12,033 bases of DNA from Holophagales bacterium. Its GTDB lineage: Bacteria; Acidobacteriota; Holophagae; Holophagales; Holophagaceae. The position numbers and the translations under genes were made by a program. The notes beneath the pieces are model-generated. The model ran no database searches. It saw nothing but the letters and a program-made list of their open reading frames with translations, and was not told where the DNA came from. Shown piece by piece: positions 1 through 5,839 of the stretch. Within the stretch, counting starts at the first letter, position 1; each line of letters starts with the position of its first letter. The DNA lies in the NCBI GenBank assembly GCA_031281385.1, contig JAITFL010000002.1, forward strand, positions 1-12,033. The letters are read 5' to 3'.

Positions 1-41
1 GCAAAACCTAAAAATAGCAACGACAAAAACCCAACAAAAGT

Positions 42-78
42 GCCGCGCCGGGAATGCCCCTTCGCGGCTGTTTTTTTA
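42..78 (+). terminator. GC hairpin with T-tract (probable terminator of an upstream gene)
   Basis: GCCGCG at 42-47 pairs with CGCGGC at 63-68, with three further G-C pairs possible inside the loop. A run of seven T follows at 71-77. This is the shape of a Rho-independent terminator on the plus strand. It probably closes a gene that lies left of the window. It could instead be a leader attenuator for the lipoprotein gene, whose start codon is about 43 bases further on; the sequence cannot separate the two. Confidence 0.5.
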
Positions 79-120
79 TGCAACCGCGCAAATAGTGCGC
101 ATTTACCAAAGGAGTGTCCC

Positions 121-1719
121 ATGGACACAAAGAAAAAAATGATGGGCTTGACATTGCCCGGAATCACAGGAGGCGCTATGGGCAGGTTCGTCATGGCTCT
201 GTCAATCGCTCTATTGACACTCGCGGTTTTTACCGGCTGCGGCTCAGGTGGTAATGGGGGCTCAAGTGGTGGCAACAACAATCAACAGCCTGTGGTGCTA
301 TATACCGTGACGTTTATTGCAAACGGTGGTTCGCCCGAACCGCAGCCAGTACAAGTGCAGAGCGGCAAGACGGTGTCAGCCCCAGCCACCATGACACGCA
401 CCGGTTACGCTTTTGACGGGTGGTACAGTGATTCGGGTTTTAACAACAAGTTTAACTTCGCCTCTCCGATAACACAGAACATTACCTTGTATGCCAAATG
501 GATACTTGCAAACGTCAGACCTGGAGACTTGGGCTGGACAACAAATACGTGGTCACAGTCGTCAACCTTCACCGTTTATGGAAATATCTTTACTATCAAC
601 AGCAATAACCGCGAGGATGATGCGAATTTTTCCAAAGTGTTTCAAGTCAAGCCAAAAACACAATATGTATTTTCGGCAGACGTCACATCAACCGCAGGCA
701 AATCTAATGAAACACCTATCTTTGATATACGTGCCAGCATTGGTGTTCCGTCCGGTAATGATGTGGTTTATGACCATAATCAGAGCGGTTGGCAGACTTT
801 GGAATTAACGGTTGACAGCGGAAATAACACCGAAATAACCTTTTCCCTAAGGCATGGGTACTTTGGCAATACAGTTAATGGCATAACCCAATTCAAAAAT
901 ATTAAACTTCAAGAAAGACCTTTTATATCTCGGGACAGCAACTGGAATTTTCTTTGCCTGATTTTAAGAAATTGTGATGTAAATATTACGGTTGACGGCC
1001 GTCAGCGCAATGTCAAGATAACAATGGACAATGCCACTGTGGATGCGGCAAAATTGCAGTTAGACCGCTTCAAAACGGCGATTGAAACAATGACGAACAG
1101 ACAAATGACTGCCAATTTGGAGGTACATGTTGTAGATACGCCTGTGACAAGCCTAAGTGACGCCGGCTCTGGTCTTGGTTTGTGTGCCGACCCATGGGAC
1201 ATACAGCAAATTCTCAAACCATATCTTGAGAGTAAAAACTATGACCATGTAATAGCAATGAACCAGTTCGATAAAGACGGCGAAATATCTGCCCCAAGGG
1301 GTTGGGGTGGCTTAAATTTGGGGTTTCCTATAGGTAATCTTGGTGGCAAATTCTATGATATTGGTTATCTGCAAATGGCTATGACTGTGCAGGGGGGCTT
1401 GGCATGGTATTATGACCCCAGTGTTCCGGCCCAGTTTTACGTATCAGGCTTTGTACACGAATTTGCACATACGGCGGAATGGATATCAATCAGAAAAGGA
1501 ATCGAAGTACCAGACCTTCATGATGGGTCATACGGATACACAGAGAATGAAGATAACCTTGGAGAATGGTATAAATGGCTACGCGATTATTTGACTTGTA
1601 ATATAAACAGTCTTGATCTACCGGCGCGTAAAATAGGCTGTACGCAAGAAACCTACATGCTTGACAGATATGGGCCCAGTATAACAATATACGAACTGAA
1701 TGAACTGGTTGACCCATAA
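121..1719 (+). CDS. Lipoprotein with InlB-type repeat, carbohydrate-binding-like domain and HEFAH putative zinc metallopeptidase domain
   Basis: This encodes 532 residues, probably anchored to a membrane and exposed outside the cytoplasm. A long N terminus leads to a hydrophobic stretch and a lipobox-like FTGC, with the lipid Cys at residue 40, followed by a Gly/Ser/Asn linker. Residues about 61-127 form one InlB/Listeria-Bacteroides (Flg_new) repeat, with VTFIANGG, GYAFDGWYSD and LYAKW. Residues about 131-266 look like a beta-sandwich of the CBM4/9-like kind (inference from aromatic spacing and the FKNIKL ending). The C-terminal part carries H446-E447-F-A-H450, the HEXXH zincin motif; the third ligand is not clear. 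I cannot assign a peptidase family. The start at 121 has AAAGGAG six bases upstream; an alternative ATG at 178 has AGGAGG four bases upstream and gives a shorter, more typical lipoprotein signal. The gene is much more AT-rich than the hyd operon, which suggests transfer. The likely role is surface binding or degradation of a polymer. Confidence 0.8.
   Translation: MDTKKKMMGLTLPGITGGAMGRFVMALSIALLTLAVFTGCGSGGNGGSSGGNNNQQPVVLYTVTFIANGGSPEPQPVQVQSGKTVSAPATMTRTGYAFDGWYSDSGFNNKFNFASPITQNITLYAKWILANVRPGDLGWTTNTWSQSSTFTVYGNIFTINSNNREDDANFSKVFQVKPKTQYVFSADVTSTAGKSNETPIFDIRASIGVPSGNDVVYDHNQSGWQTLELTVDSGNNTEITFSLRHGYFGNTVNGITQFKNIKLQERPFISRDSNWNFLCLILRNCDVNITVDGRQRNVKITMDNATVDAAKLQLDRFKTAIETMTNRQMTANLEVHVVDTPVTSLSDAGSGLGLCADPWDIQQILKPYLESKNYDHVIAMNQFDKDGEISAPRGWGGLNLGFPIGNLGGKFYDIGYLQMAMTVQGGLAWYYDPSVPAQFYVSGFVHEFAHTAEWISIRKGIEVPDLHDGSYGYTENEDNLGEWYKWLRDYLTCNINSLDLPARKIGCTQETYMLDRYGPSITIYELNELVDP
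168..173 (+). promoter_or_regulatory. Second Shine-Dalgarno inside the lipoprotein N terminus
   Basis: A full AGGAGG lies four bases before the in-frame ATG at 178. Initiation there would give a 21-residue lipoprotein signal sequence ending at the same lipid Cys (MGRFVMALS...TGC). The upstream start at 121 also has a good site (AAAGGAG at 108-114), so the true start is undecided, and both may be used. Confidence 0.4.
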
Positions 1720-1750
1720 ACCCATACTGTGCAATAGACTGTGCGGGTAA

Positions 1751-1790
1751 TTATGCCAAGTTGCGTTCGACTGAACGCAACTTGGTATAA
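1751..1790. repeat. Long palindrome between convergent genes (possible bidirectional terminator or palindromic element)
   Basis: Bases 1751-1768 and 1773-1790 are inverted copies around a GACT loop. The inner 13 base pairs are perfect (arm CCAAGTTGCGTTC); a single G-T mismatch follows, then four more pairs. It lies 31 bases after the lipoprotein stop and 75 bases after the KilA-N gene stop on the other strand. It could stop transcription from both sides, but no T-run follows on either strand, so it is not a classic intrinsic terminator. A dispersed palindromic repeat element is the alternative. Confidence 0.7.
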
Positions 1791-1865
1791 GATAGGAAAG
1801 CTGCAAGAACTTTATATCTGCCTCGCTTCTTGGCAATGGGCTTCTGCAACCTGACCTCTGCCACA

Positions 1866-2693
1866 TTATTTCAACATCTTCTCCAGGGCAGTACCGACAA
1901 GCGACTTCATCTGTAAGATGGCCGTACCATTGAGCTGCACCAAGCGATCCCCTTGCGACAACCCCTGCCGTATCAATAGAGCGTTGATGCTCTCCATGTT
2001 TGAAAGCACGACAAGCTGCTCTAGGGTTGCGTAGTCTCTCATATTTCCTTCAAGGTTTGGATTTGCAGCCCGCCATTGGGCGGCAGTTTTCCCGAATAGA
2101 GCCACATTCAGCAAATCAGCCTCTGAGGCATAGACCATTGACGCCTGAACCCTCGTCACCTCTTTGGGTATGATCTGTTCCTTGATGGCATCAGTGTGAA
2201 TGCGGTAATTGATCTTTGACAGGGCGCGCTGAAGGTTCCATTCTAGGGACTGCTGCTTGACTTCTTGGCTTTTTAGTCTGTCAAACTCACTGATAAGGTA
2301 GTACTTGAACTCGGGACTCAACCATGACGCAAACTCAAACGCGATGTTCCTGTGGGCAAAAGTGCCGCCTCCATAGCGCCCAGACTTGGAAACTATGCCG
2401 ATGGCGTTTGTGTGCTCGCCCCATTGCTTGGGCGACAGGGCAAAACCAGGCTCGGTGCTGAGCATTTTAACCTCACGGAATCCCGTGAGGTTAAAATCTG
2501 GATTGTTCATTTTTTCCCACAGGCCCATGTAGTTGATGGAAAAATTCGTACTCATCCAATGGGAGATAACGGTGCCTGGTATTTCGGCATTTTTATGCTT
2601 CGCCATGTCGGTAAGCGAAATATAGTCTTCGTGTCGGTGCGTCAGGAGCGCAACTTCGGTTCCCTGCACGGTGACAATTTCTTTTTTTGGCAT
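1866..2693 (-). CDS. KilA-N domain protein (phage-antirepressor-like, putative DNA-binding)
   Basis: This encodes 275 residues, close to the usual length of stand-alone KilA-N proteins in bacteria. Residues about 14-140 carry the expected pattern: DYISLTDMAK, the SHWMSTN segment, TNAIGIVSKSGRYGGGTFAH, and IAFEFASWLSPEFKYYLISEFDRLK. The C-terminal half (to GTALEKMLK) is helical and resembles the tail found in chromosomal KilA-N/antirepressor relatives. KilA-N domains are known from phages and large DNA viruses and are thought to bind nucleic acid; the role of these chromosomal copies is not established. The variable linker at residues 67-77 is encoded by a perfect palindrome. The start lies 66 bases after the hydE stop on the same strand, with only a G-rich stretch (GGGGGATGGG) upstream. 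Lower G+C than hydEF and no functional link suggest an accessory gene inserted next to the operon. Confidence 0.88.
   Translation of the reverse strand: MPKKEIVTVQGTEVALLTHRHEDYISLTDMAKHKNAEIPGTVISHWMSTNFSINYMGLWEKMNNPDFNLTGFREVKMLSTEPGFALSPKQWGEHTNAIGIVSKSGRYGGGTFAHRNIAFEFASWLSPEFKYYLISEFDRLKSQEVKQQSLEWNLQRALSKINYRIHTDAIKEQIIPKEVTRVQASMVYASEADLLNVALFGKTAAQWRAANPNLEGNMRDYATLEQLVVLSNMESINALLIRQGLSQGDRLVQLNGTAILQMKSLVGTALEKMLK
2464..2497. repeat. Perfect palindrome translated inside the KilA-N gene
   Basis: ATTTTAACCTCACGG at 2464-2478 is followed by the loop AATC and then its exact reverse complement at 2483-2497: 15 base pairs without a mismatch. The element covers codons 66-77 of the KilA-N gene and encodes FNLTGFREVKM in frame, in the stretch between the conserved NPDF and FALSPKQW segments. 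This length of perfect inversion in coding DNA is unexpected by chance and resembles in-frame palindromic elements such as the Rickettsia RPE (comparison is by analogy only). Confidence 0.8.
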
Positions 2694-2759
2694 CAGGTTC
2701 GCCCATCCCCCATGTCAAAACAGTATATCAAGGCAAGAGGCTGGTGTGCTAATAAGGGG

Positions 2760-3848
2760 CTAGTGTTCAGACGTTTTCCCTTGTAAGTACTTCAACGAAG
2801 TCCCAGGCCCCTTTCCAATAGTCCTGCCCAGCGACAATACCTGCGATTCTATTTTGTGCCTCGAAACGTCCGCCGACTCATGCGTTCCAGCTTTGCCGGG
2901 GTATGTCTGGTACAGGCTGCGGTATTCGGCAGGTGTCACGTTTGGCATCACGACATTGGCACCGCGCTGCAAGCCGTGGATGCGCCCACCAGTTGGGTCA
3001 ATGGTGGCTAGGGCGGTGGTGGCGGGTATGTTTGTATCGGGGCACAATAGGCGCGTGAGGGCTACCACTTTAAGCGCGGTAAGGTCGTCGGAGGGCACTT
3101 GGCTGTCCCCTGCCGATGCTCTAAGGGCTTTCCCAAGCTCACCTGCCAGCGGCGTGGCAGGGCTTTCAAGAAATGGCCCCACGCCCACCATGTCAATGCC
3201 ATACTTGCGGAACAGCCATACATCGTTTGCCATGCTCTCCCATGTTTGGCCGGGGAGTCCAATCATTATGCCAGTGCCTATTTCATAGCCCATGTCCCTC
3301 ATGCGCTCTAGCTGGGCGATTCTGTTCGATGGCCCGCCAAGGTCTGGATGTATCTGCCTATATAACTTTTCGTCCGACGTTTCAAAGCGCAGCAGGTAGC
3401 GATCGGCACCGGCCTCGCGCCACATTTTAAGCTCTTCGTCGCTGCGCTCTCCAAGGCTCAAGGTAATGGCTAGGCTAGTCTCACGTTTGATGCAACTCAC
3501 TATGTCGGCCATCCAAGGCCCTGTTATGCGGGGGTCTTCGCCCGCTTGCAGCACCACCGTGCCATAGGCATATTCTAGGGCTTTTTTGGCCGATGCCATG
3601 ATTTCTGCTTTATCCATCAGGTATAATTTTGGCCTTGGGGCTACAAGGGAAATGCCGCAGTAGGCGCAGCTTCTGGCACAGTTGTTTGAAACCTCGATGA
3701 GGCCCCGCAGCCATACATCGTCGCCTACGCACTGGCGGCGCACATCGTCAGCCTTTTGCCACAACCTATTCAATTCTGTTTCGTCATTTTCTAGCAGCCA
3801 AGCCAAAACAGAATCTTTGTCTAGGTTTTCAACAGGTATTTGTGGCAT
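2760..3848 (-). CDS. hydE: [FeFe]-hydrogenase maturation radical SAM enzyme HydE
   Basis: HydE is a cytoplasmic radical S-adenosylmethionine enzyme that takes part in building the dithiomethylamine-containing diiron subcluster of the [FeFe]-hydrogenase H-cluster. At 362 residues it has the family's usual length. The radical SAM cluster motif CX3CX2C is at C57, C61 and C64 (CARSCAYCG). Other family features are VVLQAGED (98-105), a RFETSDEKLYRQIHP segment (about 154-168), GIMIGLPGQ (193-201), GIDMVGVGPF (217-226) and the closing ANVVMPNVTP. The extra C-terminal cysteines that bind an auxiliary cluster in some HydE proteins are not seen; they are known to be dispensable and variable. It follows hydF by 9 bp, and its AGAGG ribosome-binding site overlaps the hydF stop codon, so the two are surely co-transcribed. 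HydG and the hydrogenase itself are not in the window. Confidence 0.94.
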   Translation of the reverse strand: MPQIPVENLDKDSVLAWLLENDETELNRLWQKADDVRRQCVGDDVWLRGLIEVSNNCARSCAYCGISLVAPRPKLYLMDKAEIMASAKKALEYAYGTVVLQAGEDPRITGPWMADIVSCIKRETSLAITLSLGERSDEELKMWREAGADRYLLRFETSDEKLYRQIHPDLGGPSNRIAQLERMRDMGYEIGTGIMIGLPGQTWESMANDVWLFRKYGIDMVGVGPFLESPATPLAGELGKALRASAGDSQVPSDDLTALKVVALTRLLCPDTNIPATTALATIDPTGGRIHGLQRGANVVMPNVTPAEYRSLYQTYPGKAGTHESADVSRHKIESQVLSLGRTIGKGPGTSLKYLQGKTSEH

Positions 3849-3854
3849 GGATGG

Positions 3855-3859
3855 CCTCT
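3855..3859 (-). promoter_or_regulatory. hydE ribosome-binding site overlapping the hydF stop
   Basis: On the minus strand AGAGG starts within the TAG stop codon of hydF and ends six bases before the hydE ATG. This arrangement favours translational coupling of the two maturases. Confidence 0.6.
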
Positions 3860-5072
3860 AATGCTCTTGAAATGGTTTCATGGCCCTCTCGAATATTCCA
3901 AGGGAATAGGCTATTGCCAAGCCATAGTTGGTGATATGCACACCAGCTTCTTTGCATCTTCGCAGCCTGCCAAGCATTTCGCGCCTGTTGCCAGTGCAGT
4001 TGCCGCAGTGGATGACCAGCTTGTAGGGGCTGAGGTCTAGCGGGAAATCCCTGCCGCGTGTATGCACAAAATCAAGGCGGCCCCCAACAATTTTTTGTAG
4101 CCAGGCTGGTATCTTTACCCTACCTATGTCATCGCCTGTCGGGTGGTGGGTGCAGGTTTCGGCAATCAGTATGGTGTCGCCCTCTTTCAGAGTGGCTATG
4201 GAGGCAGCGCCTCTGGCCATCTCCGCAAGGTCGCCTTGTAGCCTAGCCATGAGTACGCTGAAAGAAGTTAATAGCAGCGGCTCTGGAACCAAGCTCGACA
4301 CAGCACCGAATGCTTGGCTGTCCGTGACGACTAGGGCAGGTGGGCGGTTAAGGGATTTTAGCGCCGACTCTATGCCCTCTGGCTGGCATACCAACGGCAG
4401 GGAGCCGCCGTCCAGCAGATCCCTGATGGCCATCACTTGCGGCAGTATCAGCCTCCCCTTTGGCGCTTGGCTGTCTATGGGCACCACAAGCAGCCCCACT
4501 TCGTTGGGTGGCACAAGGTCTGAGATCAAATGGCGGCTCTCAAAGTGGCCCCCAAGCCCCCATTTTTGGGCAAGGCGCAAAAGCGCGTCCTTGGCCTCAA
4601 CAATGCCCTCGCCCGTCTTTGCGGAACAAGCAATGATGGCACAACCCTTAGATTCTATCTCCGAGATGAACGCGCCTGTCGGTGCCTGAACATCGGATTT
4701 ATTGATGACAACCAATGCAGGCACTTCCCTTTTGTTAAACTCTTCCAGCAATTTTTCTTCATAGTTGCCCCAGGCCCCTGCCTCTGTAACGATGATGCCC
4801 AAATCTATCCTGTCCAACGCGGATTCGCTGCGCTGTTTTCGCAAATCGCCAAGGGCCCCATCGTCGTCTATCCCCGCCGTGTCTATGAATACAATTGGCC
4901 CAAGAGGGAGAAGCTCCATCGGCTTTTCAATTGGATCTGCCGTTGTGCCTGGCTGCGGGCTGACGATGGAGACCTGCTGCCCGGTGATGGCGTTGAGCAA
5001 CGATGACTTGCCGACGTTCCTCCGGCCAAAGATGCCGATAGCTAGACGAAGTGCTTTGGGTGTTGACTGCAT
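3858..5072 (-). CDS. hydF: [FeFe]-hydrogenase maturation GTPase HydF
   Basis: HydF is the GTPase scaffold on which the H-cluster diiron precursor is assembled before transfer to the hydrogenase. The 404 residues match the family length. The N-terminal GTPase domain shows G1 GRRNVGKS (16-23), PGTT (41-44), G3 DTAG (64-67), G4 NKSD (124-127) and G5 SAK (150-152). A central dimerization region follows. The C-terminal [4Fe-4S] site has the family pattern C-X-H (C307, H309) and, 45 residues later, H355-C356-X2-C359. The start MQSTPKALRLAIGIFGRRN fits the family N terminus. No good Shine-Dalgarno precedes it; a TATGAT box about five bases before the ATG would fit a leaderless transcript, though no matching -35 is visible. 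It is the first gene of the hydF-hydE pair, divergent from a long non-coding region. Confidence 0.95.
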   Translation of the reverse strand: MQSTPKALRLAIGIFGRRNVGKSSLLNAITGQQVSIVSPQPGTTADPIEKPMELLPLGPIVFIDTAGIDDDGALGDLRKQRSESALDRIDLGIIVTEAGAWGNYEEKLLEEFNKREVPALVVINKSDVQAPTGAFISEIESKGCAIIACSAKTGEGIVEAKDALLRLAQKWGLGGHFESRHLISDLVPPNEVGLLVVPIDSQAPKGRLILPQVMAIRDLLDGGSLPLVCQPEGIESALKSLNRPPALVVTDSQAFGAVSSLVPEPLLLTSFSVLMARLQGDLAEMARGAASIATLKEGDTILIAETCTHHPTGDDIGRVKIPAWLQKIVGGRLDFVHTRGRDFPLDLSPYKLVIHCGNCTGNRREMLGRLRRCKEAGVHITNYGLAIAYSLGIFERAMKPFQEH

Positions 5073-5292
5073 AATTTATCATAACAGGGATTAGGGTTCA
5101 GAGGTTAGGGGTAAGTATTGATGCAGCTTTACCGCGCCGATTTTTATTTGCGGATTGAGTGCCAATCGCTGAACAGGGCGTTGTTCCCGCATGAATCGCC
5201 TACATCGAAGCCATGTCCATGTATCAGCCCCTACATAGGGCAGTAAGCGAAGCGAGTACTAGGGGTCTGGGGAAGACGCCTTAGTGCAATGA

Positions 5293-5323
5293 GCGTTTGA
5301 GGCTGCAGTGCAGCCTCAAACGC
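5293..5323. repeat. Perfect 15-bp-arm palindrome with one central base
   Basis: GCGTTTGAGGCTGCA at 5293-5307 and its exact reverse complement at 5309-5323 flank a single G. It lies about 220 bases upstream of the hydF start. There is no T-run next to it. Its arm length matches the two other long palindromes in the window, but the sequence is different. Confidence 0.8.
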
Positions 5324-5418
5324 CAGCAGCACTTGGGCGGCTTAAAAAGGGGCAGTGCGAGAACGACGCTGAACAAACTGAAAACGCCCATGGCAGCATT
5401 GTTGACCAATGTGCCGCA

Positions 5419-5690
5419 GAGACCAACGGAGGTTGTCTCGCGTATCCAAGCGCAAGCGCAGGATACCGAGAAGTTGCGAGCGATGACGGTAAGAAAGGCA
5501 GCCAAGTGCCACTTGGGCCAGACGCTGCCCCCGCAGCGTCCAGCCTTAGCGGCACTAAGCGCCTTCCCCCAGTTCAGCATTCGGGCGCACTCCATGACCC
5601 GGCACTGAATGATTAAAATTGCCGGGCCGCGAACCCGGGCACGAAAGATAGGAACAGGCTGCCGGGATGCGCCGCATGTCCATTCGGCGC
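5419..5690. repeat. Cluster of consecutive short hairpins (possible structured RNA)
   Basis: Six inverted repeats follow one another: GAGAC-c-AAC with GTTGTCTC (5419-5439, one bulged base); GTATCC/GGATAC (5442-5447 with 5461-5466); CCAAGTG/CACTTGG (5502-5508 with 5510-5516); GACGCTGC/GCAGCGTC with a CCCC loop (5521-5540); CCCGGCA/TGCCGGG (5598-5604 with 5620-5626); GCGCCG/CGGCGC (5669-5674 with 5685-5690). The density suggests a folded transcript or a nest of palindromic repeats. No terminator or promoter clearly frames it, so an RNA gene is only a hypothesis. Confidence 0.4.
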
Positions 5691-5785
5691 GATGGAATTG
5701 CCATTTAGCAACAAGAAAAGATTTGGGATGGTTTTGCAAGTGCCTCAAATTTTACCGGAACAAATTTTATTCTTGATGCACAGAT

Positions 5786-5819
5786 TATAATCAACTCAGC
5801 GGGCAGAAATTCGGCCCGC
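5786..5819 (+). promoter_or_regulatory. Putative promoter -10 box and leader hairpin of the 805-residue protein gene
   Basis: A consensus TATAAT lies at 5786-5791, about 50 bases before the ATG at 5840. No good -35 hexamer is seen at 16-18 bases spacing. Just downstream, GCGGGC (5799-5804) pairs with GCCCGC (5814-5819), placing a hairpin at the expected 5' end of the transcript. AAAGGA at 5824-5829 is the ribosome-binding site, ten bases from the start. Confidence 0.45.
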
Positions 5820-5839
5820 ATTGAAAGGACTTCTGCGCT

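Larger units (their letters stand above)
5073..5839. other. Long intergenic region, no convincing gene, rich in inverted repeats
   Basis: These 767 bases separate hydF from the divergent 805-residue protein gene. Open frames of roughly 100-155 codons exist on both strands between 5281 and 5748, but they overlap one another, have no good ribosome-binding sites, and their translations show no recognisable domain. The first 90 bases next to hydF probably hold its promoter. From about 5160 to 5690 the DNA is dense in hairpin-forming sequence, and the last 55 bases hold the promoter and leader of the next gene. No tRNA, RNase P, tmRNA or SRP RNA signature was seen. Confidence 0.6.

Noticed and set aside
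1751..1864. 37-codon GTG-started minus-strand frame after the KilA-N gene
   Set aside because: The start is GTG with only a weak upstream purine stretch, and the second part is the palindrome; kept as a comment under the palindrome finding, not as a gene.
4126..4689. Plus-strand frame of 187 codons
   Set aside because: It lies wholly antisense to hydF, whose motifs are unmistakable; it is a shadow of hydF codon usage.
5213..5284. 24-codon plus-strand frame starting MSMYQPLHRAV
   Set aside because: Too short, no clear ribosome-binding site, and inside the hairpin-rich gap.
5281..5748. Minus-strand frame of 155 codons, and two overlapping plus-strand frames of about 100 codons
   Set aside because: All three overlap, contain the palindrome and hairpins, lack ribosome-binding sites, and their products show no domain or ordinary protein character (Cys/Trp-rich or low-complexity). 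A conserved repeat cannot be excluded, but a gene is not supported.
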